DNA of 36,249 nt from Bacteroidota bacterium (lineage in GTDB: Bacteria; Bacteroidota; Bacteroidia; Bacteroidales; UBA4417). Below, piece after piece: positions 7,191-14,598 of the stretch. The stretch spans positions 60,414-96,662 of the forward strand of contig JACAAZ010000020.1 in NCBI GenBank assembly GCA_013376995.1, read 5' to 3'. The position numbers and the translations under genes are program-made. The notes below the pieces were generated by a model that made no database searches, was not told where the DNA came from, and was given only the letters and a program-made list of their open reading frames with translations. Position 1 is the first letter of the stretch; each line of letters starts with the position of its first letter.

Positions 7191-7784
7191 ATGGTTGGGC
7201 CTTTAATTCCGATGGGTGTGATCCCGCAAGCATGGGATAATGTTTTTGCCGTCCTTTTGGGCATGGGATTCGGTTTTACCCTCGAAGCATCCGGGTTTTC
7301 TTCTTCAAGGAAGATTATCGGGACATTCTTCGGGTATGACTTTGTAGTACTGAAAGTATTCTTTACAGCAGCGATCACGGCCATGCTAGGATTGCTCTAT
7401 ATGTCATACACAGGCTTGGTTGAATTTTCGATGCTTTATATTCAGCCTACATATGTTACATCTGCAATTGTTGGCGGAATTGTGATGGGTATTGGCTTTT
7501 CGATGGGAGGGTACTGTCCCGGCACAAGTTTCTGTGCGGTTGCAATTGGCAAGCTTGATGCGCTGGTATTCACAATTGGCATGCTTGTCGGTATTTTAAT
7601 CTTTTCAGAATCCTTTCCTGTTTTTGAAAAGATGTACAACAGCTCCTTTCTTGGACCTAAACTCGTTACGGATTCACTGGGTATATCGAAAGGACTATTT
7701 GCATTCCTGCTGGTATTTGCAGCAGTTGGAATGTTCTGGGGAGCTACATGGGTGGAGCATAAGGTAAAGAAAGTTGAATATTAA
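7191..7784 (+). CDS. YeeE/YedE family half-transporter, C-terminal type
   Basis: This 197-aa protein has about five hydrophobic segments. It includes GFGFTLEASGFSSSRKI near the start and the cysteine signature GFSMGGYCPGTSFC (about residues 103-116), which corresponds to the second substrate-binding half of YeeE/YedE proteins. With the preceding 175-aa half it gives a combined length of about 372 aa, close to a single full-length family member. The pair probably assembles as a heteromer. Transport of thiosulfate or another sulfane-sulfur compound is inferred from TsuA and from the neighbouring rhodanese-fold and molybdoenzyme genes. The gap to the previous gene is 21 bp and to the next 12 bp. 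Confidence 0.88.
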   Translation: MVGPLIPMGVIPQAWDNVFAVLLGMGFGFTLEASGFSSSRKIIGTFFGYDFVVLKVFFTAAITAMLGLLYMSYTGLVEFSMLYIQPTYVTSAIVGGIVMGIGFSMGGYCPGTSFCAVAIGKLDALVFTIGMLVGILIFSESFPVFEKMYNSSFLGPKLVTDSLGISKGLFAFLLVFAAVGMFWGATWVEHKVKKVEY

Positions 7785-7796
7785 CAGTTGAAGATA

Positions 7797-8432
7797 ATGG
7801 ACCGCAGATACACTATTTTGGCCATATTGCTGATCATTGCAGCATCGGGATTGCTATTTCTGCCAGACAGGAGCAAGCCGAAAGAGATCAATCCGCAGGA
7901 ATTGCTTGCAGCCATTGATGACCCCGCCAGGTTTATCAGTACGGACCAGGTAACAGAGCGTATAATTGGTGCCGACCCCGCACTCCAATTGATTGATGTC
8001 CGGTCTCCTGAGGAATTCCGGAAATTTGCTATGCAGGGTGCCATCAATATCCCGATTGATTCATTGCTTATCCCACAGTTTAAGGATGTTCTAACTCAAG
8101 CAGGCAAAGACAAGGTTTTTTATTCCAGCTCCGATCTCGCAGCAGATGAAGCTTGGCAGATCTGCCGGAGAACTTCAGTTCCCAGGATCTATGTTATGAA
8201 AGGCGGATTGAATGAGTGGTTCAATACCATTATGAAATGCTCAGAACCAAATGCTACAGCTCCGAGTCAGGACATCGATCTTTACCACTTTCGTCTTGCT
8301 GCCAGGCAATACTTCACTGGTGGAAGCCAGCTGAATTCAGGCCAGCGTGAAGGGAATTCGGGAGCATCGGACAAGAAAGCTGAGGAAGTTAAAGTTGTAA
8401 AAAAAGAAACCAAAACCGGTGGTGGTTGCTAA
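7797..8432 (+). CDS. Membrane-anchored rhodanese-fold protein without loop cysteine, GGGC tail
   Basis: With ATG 7797 the protein has 211 aa. A basic start (MDRRY) and one helix (about residues 6-22) suggest N-in topology with the domain in the periplasm (inference). The rhodanese fold is recognised from LIDVRSPEEFRKFAMQGAINIP and from VMKGGLNEWF. The catalytic loop after the strand KVFY reads SSSD, so Ser110 stands where rhodaneses have their persulfide-forming Cys. After the domain comes a low-complexity, lysine-rich linker, and the protein ends in KTGGGC, with Cys211 as the last residue. Two other cysteines remain (C123, C148). It lies 12 bp from both neighbours. Sulfur transfer by the classical mechanism is unlikely; a carrier or binding role through the tail is proposed. 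Confidence 0.82.
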   Translation: MDRRYTILAILLIIAASGLLFLPDRSKPKEINPQELLAAIDDPARFISTDQVTERIIGADPALQLIDVRSPEEFRKFAMQGAINIPIDSLLIPQFKDVLTQAGKDKVFYSSSDLAADEAWQICRRTSVPRIYVMKGGLNEWFNTIMKCSEPNATAPSQDIDLYHFRLAARQYFTGGSQLNSGQREGNSGASDKKAEEVKVVKKETKTGGGC

Positions 8433-8443
8433 TTCCTGAAAAT

Positions 8444-9091
8444 ATGGACATAAAGAAATTTGTAAAAACGAACTGGCTCTTCTTGTCAGCATTGGTTTTC
8501 CTGGTAGTAATTATTACCGTTCTACTGAGTTTAAGAGGGCCTTCAATTGCCTATAAAATTGAAGCCGCTAAAGTATCATCTTCAATAACAGATACTTCAT
8601 CAATGGTTTCGCCAATGTCGATTTTCAATCAGAAGGAAAACCAGACAGCAGGTTTTATACTAGTGGATGTAAGGAGCAGAGATGAGTTTTTCAAGGGGCA
8701 CATTCAGAAGGCTGTAAGTATTCCTGTTAGAGAACTCCTGGATAATAATTCGGTTCTTTTCTTCAGGAAAGCAGCAAAGGAACACTCCCAAATTATCCTT
8801 TATGGAAATGACCAGTTGCAGGCAAATAGTCCCTGGATGTTGCTCAAACAATTAGGCTTTGATAATATCAAGGTTCTTGAAGGTGGATATTCCTTTTTTA
8901 AGAATTTACCAATTGCCGATTCCTTGATGCAAACTGGAATAGCAGCCCTCAATGTAGAGAAATCGATAGTGGATACGACTTTATTTTCAAAATCATCCCA
9001 ACAACCCGGGAATGGAACTTCTTCCGGTAAAAAGGCCGCTGAAAAGGTGATTCCTGTTAAGAAAAGCGGTTCGGCCGGCGGAGGCTGCTAA
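8444..9091 (+). CDS. Second membrane-anchored rhodanese-fold protein, GGGC tail with the only cysteine
   Basis: With ATG 8444 the protein has 215 aa. A lysine-rich start (MDIKKFVKTN) and a helix (about residues 11-30) suggest a periplasmic domain. The rhodanese fold shows LVDVRSRDEFFKGHIQKAVSIP and VLEGGYSFFKNLP. At the catalytic loop, after QIILY, stands Gly121 in place of Cys. A Ser/Lys-rich linker leads to SAGGGC. Cys215, the last residue, is the only cysteine of the whole protein. It shares design and tail with the gene just upstream but differs strongly in sequence, so the pair is old or convergent. It is the last gene of the + operon; the GH25 gene on the other strand ends 27 bp further on. 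Confidence 0.82.
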   Translation: MDIKKFVKTNWLFLSALVFLVVIITVLLSLRGPSIAYKIEAAKVSSSITDTSSMVSPMSIFNQKENQTAGFILVDVRSRDEFFKGHIQKAVSIPVRELLDNNSVLFFRKAAKEHSQIILYGNDQLQANSPWMLLKQLGFDNIKVLEGGYSFFKNLPIADSLMQTGIAALNVEKSIVDTTLFSKSSQQPGNGTSSGKKAAEKVIPVKKSGSAGGGC

Positions 9092-9117
9092 ATGTTCTGA
9101 TCGATCTAACCAGTATA

Positions 9118-9906
9118 TCAGGGGATACATAATTTCAAAAGATCCTTCTCACCTCCATTGAACACATTGAAATCAACATTGCCGGCAATACCATTTACCT
9201 TGCCCTGTTCGGAGTGTTGCCAGAATTTCCACCTGAAGGAGCAACTACTATTAAATCTCTCCTGTTCAAAATAACAGGAAATCCAGACTGGGTAGGAGTC
9301 AAATTCTCCATCCAGGTAGTCATTGTAGAAGGAGAGGTTGGTGTAGATAATGGGCTTAACTTTGTATTTCTTTTCAATTTCGTTTACGAATTTGGTCAGT
9401 CCTTCACAGATCTTCTTCTTACTCTTACCATTGGAATATTCTATATCAACCACCGGTGGAAGATCACCTTTTACCAGGTTCACCTGTGATATAAAGTTTT
9501 TAGCCTGTTTGAGGGCATCCCTGGATGGATAATAGAAATGATAGGCTCCCCGGATTAATTTTGTCTTCTTAATCGCTTTCCAGTTCTGTTCGAACGAAGG
9601 ATCCTGGCGGGTTATGCCTTCTGTTGCCTTAATAAATACAAAGCTTATCCTGATGCTATCGGAACGCATGCTCTCAACTTTCTGCCAGTCGATTTCATCC
9701 TGGTGCCTGGAAACGTCAATGCCATGAACAGTATACCCTGATGGTAACACGATCCCAAACGATTTATGAAAAATGTTCCTGTTGTTGATTGTAGTTTGCT
9801 TCTTGTTCTGCAGTAGCAGGAGAATCCCAATAAATGCCAGTATAATCATTGCCAGTACTAGGACCAGCCTGATAATAAGCTTTAAGGGAGATGATCGTTT
9901 CGGCAA
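9118..9906 (-). CDS. GH25 family lysozyme (muramidase), membrane-anchored
   Basis: This 262-aa protein starts at TTG 9906; a stop lies two codons upstream and no ATG precedes the hydrophobic segment. A basic N-terminus and one helix (about residues 10-32) anchor or export it. The GH25 barrel follows: YTVHGIDVSRHQ with D64, FIKATEG, RGAYHFYYP, and the catalytic pair in PPVVDIEYS (D154, E156), then KPIIYTN and FWQHSEQGKVNGIAGNVDFN. It would cleave the glycan strands of peptidoglycan. It stands alone between the sulfur operon and the ECF cluster, with no holin or phage genes, so a housekeeping or competitive cell-wall role is more likely than phage lysis. The family call is secure. Confidence 0.92.
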   Translation of the reverse strand: MPKRSSPLKLIIRLVLVLAMIILAFIGILLLLQNKKQTTINNRNIFHKSFGIVLPSGYTVHGIDVSRHQDEIDWQKVESMRSDSIRISFVFIKATEGITRQDPSFEQNWKAIKKTKLIRGAYHFYYPSRDALKQAKNFISQVNLVKGDLPPVVDIEYSNGKSKKKICEGLTKFVNEIEKKYKVKPIIYTNLSFYNDYLDGEFDSYPVWISCYFEQERFNSSCSFRWKFWQHSEQGKVNGIAGNVDFNVFNGGEKDLLKLCIP

Positions 9907-10162
9907 CTGTTATGGATTAGAGTTTTGGGTTTGCGAAAATACGTACAACTTTTAAGTGATTTCTTAATGATTGTTATCTAAACTTTTTTTGCCACGAATG
10001 GCTCGATTGATCACGAATTGATTTGTCAGAAATCATTAAAGTAGAAAATGCAGCAGACCTACTTGAGTTAAATCAGAAATAATTGATAAATTTCATAGGG
10101 TAAAACAGTTCTCGGGTATCTTATTAGAAAGCACTGAAACCAGAACTTCAAAATTCAATACC

Positions 10163-11419
10163 ATGAAAGCATACATTCGATTTTCAATTCTTCCGCTTGC
10201 AGCAATCTTTTTGCTTTTCAACAGCGGAAATGTATTTGGCCAGGCAGATTCTTATGTTACCATTTCCGGGGTTGTGAAAGATGCACAAACCCGGGAAGTA
10301 ATCAATTTCGCTTCTGTAAGTGTATCAGGAACTGACATTGGCACCGTTACCAACTCTGAAGGTGAATTCACCCTGAAAATCTCCAATACTTTGAATGCTA
10401 AGAGCATAGAGATATCACATCTGAGTTATCTGAACAAATCATTCAAAATAGAAGAGTATCTGGGAGACGAAAAGGTCTTTTTCCTGGAACCTCATGTATT
10501 CCAGCTTAAGGAAGTAAATGTAGTTCCGGATGATGCAAAGGCAATTGTAAAGATGGCCTTTGAACGCATTTCGACGAACTATAGTGAAAAGCCAAACATG
10601 ATGACCGGCTTTTACAGGGAAACCATTCGTCAGCGCCATGATTATCTCTCAATATCCGAGGCCCTGATTGATATATACAAGGCACCTTATACAGGTTACC
10701 TGAATGACCAGGTTAAGATACTGAAGGGCAGGAACGGGCGAAATGTAAAAAAAGCGGATACACTGCTTGTTCAGCTCCAGGGTGGCCCCAATGTTTCGCT
10801 ATTGCTTGATATCGTGAAGAATACTGACCTTAGTATTGGACTTAACGACCTGGATAATTATGCCTTCGAACTCAGCAATTTTGCCAATGTCGACGATAAA
10901 CTGAATTATGTCATATCATTTAAGCCAATTGCTGTGAAATCAGAGCCACTTTACATTGGGAAGTTATACATTAACCAGGAAAGCATGGGGATCACGATGG
11001 CGGAATTCACCCTCGATCTCAATGACCAGGAGAAGGCAGCGAATATGTTTGTCCAGAAAAAACCCATGGGTCTGCTATTCCTTCCTACCAACACAAGCTA
11101 TATGGTTACCTATAAGGAGCAGAATGGAAAGTACTACCTGAATTATGTAAGGATAGAACTAAAATTCAAATGCGACTGGAAACGCAGGTGGTTTAAGAAC
11201 AATTACACTATTATCTCTGAAGTAGCTGTTACTGACCGTAAGGAGGATAAAATAACTAGATTTGCAAACCAGGATCAGTTCAAGACCAACATGATACTGG
11301 CCGACAAGATCCAGTCATTTACAGATGCCAATTTCTGGGAAGATTACAACATTATTGAACCGGAGCAGTCCATTCAGAGCGCAATCAAGAAGTTTACAAA
11401 GAGTATGAAGAATAAATAA
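10163..11419 (+). CDS. Secreted protein with carboxypeptidase-regulatory-like domain, paralog of the product at 12979
   Basis: This 418-aa protein has a clear signal peptide (FSILPLAAIFLLFNSGNVFGQ). A carboxypeptidase-D-regulatory-like domain follows (about residues 30-115, VTISGVVKDAQTREVINFASV). The remaining 300 residues I cannot name. This tail is shared with the STN-bearing protein at 12979-14598: compare GFYRETIRQ with DFYREGVFK, LDIVKNTDL with LDIVKSLPG, LYINQESMGI with LYIDNESFAI, and NGKYYLNYV with NGKYYLNHA. It lacks the STN domain of its paralog. It precedes the ECF sigma gene by 142 bp, so it may be regulated by or act in the same surface-signalling circuit. No TonB-dependent barrel is present. 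Confidence 0.75.
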   Translation: MKAYIRFSILPLAAIFLLFNSGNVFGQADSYVTISGVVKDAQTREVINFASVSVSGTDIGTVTNSEGEFTLKISNTLNAKSIEISHLSYLNKSFKIEEYLGDEKVFFLEPHVFQLKEVNVVPDDAKAIVKMAFERISTNYSEKPNMMTGFYRETIRQRHDYLSISEALIDIYKAPYTGYLNDQVKILKGRNGRNVKKADTLLVQLQGGPNVSLLLDIVKNTDLSIGLNDLDNYAFELSNFANVDDKLNYVISFKPIAVKSEPLYIGKLYINQESMGITMAEFTLDLNDQEKAANMFVQKKPMGLLFLPTNTSYMVTYKEQNGKYYLNYVRIELKFKCDWKRRWFKNNYTIISEVAVTDRKEDKITRFANQDQFKTNMILADKIQSFTDANFWEDYNIIEPEQSIQSAIKKFTKSMKNK

Positions 11420-11425
11420 TGCCTG

Positions 11426-11523
11426 AAGTGCCCGGTGGAAGTATTCCGGAAATCTTTAGTTCAGAATGAGCGCCTGAAATTGATTTAGATTTTCCGAATA
11501 TTTGATACTCCTCCCGGGCACTT
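11426..11523. promoter_or_regulatory. Long imperfect inverted repeat in front of the ECF sigma gene
   Basis: AAGTGCCCGGTGGAAGTAT (11426-11444) and ATACTCCTCCCGGGCACTT (11505-11523) pair at 16 of 19 positions, including an unbroken 10-bp outer stem. Inside, TCCGGAAATC (11445-11454) can pair imperfectly with GATTTTCCGA, and TTCAG with CTGAA. The whole 98-nt element could fold into one long hairpin. It begins 7 bp after the stop of the upstream gene and ends 38 bp before the sigma-factor ATG. It may be a terminator, an attenuator or a regulatory leader. There is no clean T-tract after it. Confidence 0.55.
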
Positions 11524-11561
11524 TAAGCTCTTTGTAACTACAAAAATAATCAAAGCCTGGT

Positions 11562-12119
11562 ATGAACCTGACAGATTATTTTGTTCAAAAGAAAATTCAG
11601 GGTGGTGACATCAGGGAATACGAACGCCTTTTCAAAAAGCATTACGGCCCATTATGTCAGTCAGCCTTCAAAATTCTTAGGGACATGGATATGGCAGAGG
11701 ATATAGTCCAGGAGTTCTTTTACCAGTTTTGGAAGAATAGGGAATCATTCACGATCAGGGTTTCATTGAATGCCTATCTTTTTCAGTCGGTTCGGAACAA
11801 TTCCCTTCATTATCTTGAACATTTGGAAGTAAGACGTCAGTATGCTGCCATGCTAATGGATGAAACCGGTTCCAGGCAACAGCTGATAGAACAGGAAGGT
11901 CCTGAGATAAAGGAGATTAATCAACTGGTGGAATCAACCTTAAAAGGATTACCTGAGCGCTGCTCAACAATTTTCAGAATGAATCGCTTTGAAGGAAAAA
12001 AATACCGGGAGATTGCTGAGATTCTTTCCATATCAGTAAAAACCGTTGAGGCAGATATGGGGAAAGCATTGCAGGTTTTTAGGGAAACCCTCAGGGAATT
12101 CCATCAACCAAGTTCTTAA
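11562..12119 (+). CDS. ECF RNA polymerase sigma factor (FecI-like, Bacteroidota type)
   Basis: This 185-aa protein has region 2 (YERLFKKHYGPLCQSAFKIL, DMAEDIVQEFFYQFW, AYLFQSVRNNSLHYL) and region 4 (LKGLPERCSTIFRMNRFEG, KKYREIAEILSISVKTVEADM). This is the standard two-domain ECF layout of Bacteroidota FecI-type factors. The FecR-like anti-sigma gene follows after 12 bp, so it is very likely held inactive by that membrane protein and released on a surface signal. A TTTG at 11501-11504 lies at a suitable distance but no good -7 box is seen, so its promoter is unclear. The assignment is firm; target genes are unknown, with the flanking paralogs as natural candidates. Confidence 0.95.
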   Translation: MNLTDYFVQKKIQGGDIREYERLFKKHYGPLCQSAFKILRDMDMAEDIVQEFFYQFWKNRESFTIRVSLNAYLFQSVRNNSLHYLEHLEVRRQYAAMLMDETGSRQQLIEQEGPEIKEINQLVESTLKGLPERCSTIFRMNRFEGKKYREIAEILSISVKTVEADMGKALQVFRETLREFHQPSS

Positions 12120-12131
12120 AACAACAGAAGT

Positions 12132-13028
12132 ATGAAAAATCAAGAAAAGGCAGAGTATCAATTCCAGGAGGTCCTCCCGGATGCGAACAAAGCCTGGGAT
12201 AAACTTCACCATCGATTCCAGGATGATAACCTGATTCCTGAGCAGGAATCTGTGATCAGGAGAAGACGTCAAGGTTTCCTTCTTCGCATTGCAGCCGGAT
12301 TACTACTTCTCATTTGCTCGGCAACAGTTCTGTATTTAGCAGTGAATCATCCGAAAGCAAAAATGGAGATGGTTCAGATCAACACCTCCAATGAGTCCAA
12401 TACCCTGATCAAGACCCTGGTTGACGGTTCAATAGTCTATATTTCAAAGAATTCCCTTTTTTCTTTTCCTGAACGTTTTATTGCTGGTCAAAGGAATGTA
12501 GAACTGGATGGAGAAGCTTTTTTTGACATATCCCCGGATGCTGCAAAGCCTTTTATTATTGATACTAAGGATGTAAAAGTTGAAGTTGTTGGGACAGCTT
12601 TTAATATCAGGGCCAATGATGGTAATGGTTTTGAACTTAAGGTGACCCGCGGAAAAGTCAAGGTTTCACTGAAAGAGCGTCCTTCGCAGTCTGAAATGGT
12701 ATCAGCAGGAGAAAAGATCATAGTTGACAGGGAGAATTTGTCAAAATCGAAATTGAACAGTAGTGATTATCCTTCCTGGTACAGGTCAAAAATGCATTTC
12801 AAGGATGAATCCTTATCCAATATTCTGAAGGTTCTGAATAGGAATTTCAATACTACCTTTGCAATGCCCGGTCATTCGGTTGGAAGCAGGAAACTCACCG
12901 TCACGTTTGAAGGTGAATCTGCCGAAACCATGACCGAATTGATTTGCCTGTCACTGAACCTGAAAAGCCAAGTTGTCAATGATTCCATCGTGTTATCCGG
13001 AAATTCAGCCGAAGGAAGAAAAAACTAG
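12132..13028 (+). CDS. FecR-type anti-sigma factor with DUF4974 tail
   Basis: This 298-aa protein has a cytoplasmic N-terminal part (1-47, ending in RRRRQ), a single membrane helix (about residues 49-71) and a periplasmic FecR domain with VDGSIVYISKNSLFSFP, VELDGEAFFDI and VEVVGTAFNIRA. A C-terminal DUF4974-like segment (about 215-285) contains FKDESLSNILKVLNRNFNTTF. It would bind the ECF sigma factor inside and sense a partner outside. In classical Bacteroidota circuits that partner is the STN domain of a SusC-type receptor. Here the next gene, overlapping by 50 bp, supplies an STN domain without a barrel. The family assignment is secure. Confidence 0.94.
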   Translation: MKNQEKAEYQFQEVLPDANKAWDKLHHRFQDDNLIPEQESVIRRRRQGFLLRIAAGLLLLICSATVLYLAVNHPKAKMEMVQINTSNESNTLIKTLVDGSIVYISKNSLFSFPERFIAGQRNVELDGEAFFDISPDAAKPFIIDTKDVKVEVVGTAFNIRANDGNGFELKVTRGKVKVSLKERPSQSEMVSAGEKIIVDRENLSKSKLNSSDYPSWYRSKMHFKDESLSNILKVLNRNFNTTFAMPGHSVGSRKLTVTFEGESAETMTELICLSLNLKSQVVNDSIVLSGNSAEGRKN

Positions 13029-14598
13029 CATAGGCAAGATCCTGATTTATACTTCTTTATCGAGGAGCCTGGTACTTTTTGCCTGGCTCTTTCTGTTTTT
13101 TGGTTTTAGCGCAGCTGCCCAGCAAACTATCCTGGATCAGAAAATTACTATCAGCAGGCAGCATTCCAGTTTATATGATGCATTGAATGTTGTTTCGGAT
13201 AAAGCCGGCTGCCTCTTTATTTATGATAGCCAGGTACTTGAAAACAGCAAAAGAGTAAAGCTGGAGGCAGATGATCTGCCATTGAAACAGGTTTTAGACA
13301 AATTGCTTGCAAATCCTGAACTGGCTTACAAGGTGATTGGTAAACATATTCTGATATACAAGGCCGGCAATTCGGGGACTGAGGCTCCAATATCCAATCC
13401 AGCTCCTGTTCCGGATACTATTAAAAAATATGCCCTGATAAGGGGAAATGTATATGATAATCAAAGCAGGAAGCCCATACCATTTGTTTCTGTTGGAATT
13501 GAGGAATTCAACCAGGGAACGGTAACGAACAATGACGGATTTTTTATCCTGAAAGTGCCTCAGGAACAACGAAACACCTTGCTGATGTTGTCGCATATCG
13601 GGTATATGAGCCAGTCTCTGCCATTGGAACTTCTTGACGATCAACATGTGGATATTTACCTTGAGCGCAGAGTTATTTCAATACAGGAAGTTATCATCCG
13701 TTACCTTGATCCTGTGACCATTCTTACGAAAGCACTTGAAGAGCGTAAATTGAATAATAATACTGAACCTGTTATTATGACAGATTTCTACAGGGAAGGG
13801 GTTTTTAAGGATGAAAATGTGATAAGTTTTTCCGAGGCTGTTTTCAAGGTGTATAAGTCATCTTTCCGGTTGGGTGAATATGCTGACCAGGTAAAATTGA
13901 TGAAGTCGAGAAAGGTACAGAATGCGAATTCGGGCGATACTGTGTTACTCAAACTGAAAGCCGGAATACTTGCCGGGCTTCAGCTGGATATAGTCAAGAG
14001 TTTGCCTGGATTTCTTGATCCTGCTCAGTTTCAGGACTATACCTATACCTATTCGGACATTGTTTCCTACAATGACCAGGATGCCTATGCCATTACGTTT
14101 AGCCAGAACAAGGAAATTACTGATGCCTTGTTCATGGGCACTCTTTATATTGATAATGAAAGTTTTGCAATCCTGGGCGCCGATTTTGAGGTGAATCCCA
14201 AATACATTGATAAAGCTGCTCCTGAACTCATCCAGAAAAAGAGCAGGAAATTAAAGGTGAAGTTTGATAAAATATCTTACTCAGTCAGTTATTCGAATTA
14301 TAATGGAAAGTATTACCTGAATCATGCCAAGAGCGAGTTGCAGTTGAGGACAAGATATAGAAATCACCTGTCATTCAGTAAGTTCAATACATTTATGGAG
14401 ATTGCCACTTGTCATATTGATACACTTAATATAAGGCGATTTGAACGACAGGAGGTGATAAAGCCGGATATAGTTTTTTCAGATGCTCCTTATTCCTACG
14501 ACGAATTGTTCTGGGGAGAATACAATTTTATTGCCCCTGAAGAAAAGCTGGGGGATGCATTATCAAAGATTATTGGGAAGATTGAAAAGATTGAGTAG
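12979..14598 (+). CDS. STN plus carboxypeptidase-regulatory domain protein, no TonB barrel
   Basis: With ATG 12979 the protein has 539 aa and overlaps the FecR gene by 50 bp in another frame; no ATG lies closer to the signal sequence. A long N-region precedes the hydrophobic segment LVLFAWLFLFFGFSAAAQQ. An STN (secretin/TonB N-terminal) domain follows (about 50-125, ITISRQHSSLYDALNVVSDK, LPLKQVLDKLL), then a carboxypeptidase-regulatory-like domain (about 150-235, RGNVYDNQSRKPIPFVSVGI). The 300-residue tail is homologous to that of the protein at 10163-11419. There is no plug or 22-strand barrel, so it is not a SusC receptor. It probably contacts FecR through STN. What it senses is unknown. 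The start is somewhat uncertain because of the long N-region. Confidence 0.82.
   Translation: MIPSCYPEIQPKEEKTSIGKILIYTSLSRSLVLFAWLFLFFGFSAAAQQTILDQKITISRQHSSLYDALNVVSDKAGCLFIYDSQVLENSKRVKLEADDLPLKQVLDKLLANPELAYKVIGKHILIYKAGNSGTEAPISNPAPVPDTIKKYALIRGNVYDNQSRKPIPFVSVGIEEFNQGTVTNNDGFFILKVPQEQRNTLLMLSHIGYMSQSLPLELLDDQHVDIYLERRVISIQEVIIRYLDPVTILTKALEERKLNNNTEPVIMTDFYREGVFKDENVISFSEAVFKVYKSSFRLGEYADQVKLMKSRKVQNANSGDTVLLKLKAGILAGLQLDIVKSLPGFLDPAQFQDYTYTYSDIVSYNDQDAYAITFSQNKEITDALFMGTLYIDNESFAILGADFEVNPKYIDKAAPELIQKKSRKLKVKFDKISYSVSYSNYNGKYYLNHAKSELQLRTRYRNHLSFSKFNTFMEIATCHIDTLNIRRFERQEVIKPDIVFSDAPYSYDELFWGEYNFIAPEEKLGDALSKIIGKIEKIE

Noticed and set aside
9092-9117. Terminator between the sulfur operon and the GH25 gene
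   Set aside because: Only CTGAT/ATCAG arms are found, with no GC-rich stem or T-run.
9118-9906. GH25 lysozyme as a prophage endolysin
   Set aside because: It is membrane-anchored and no holin, portal, capsid, tail or integrase gene lies nearby.
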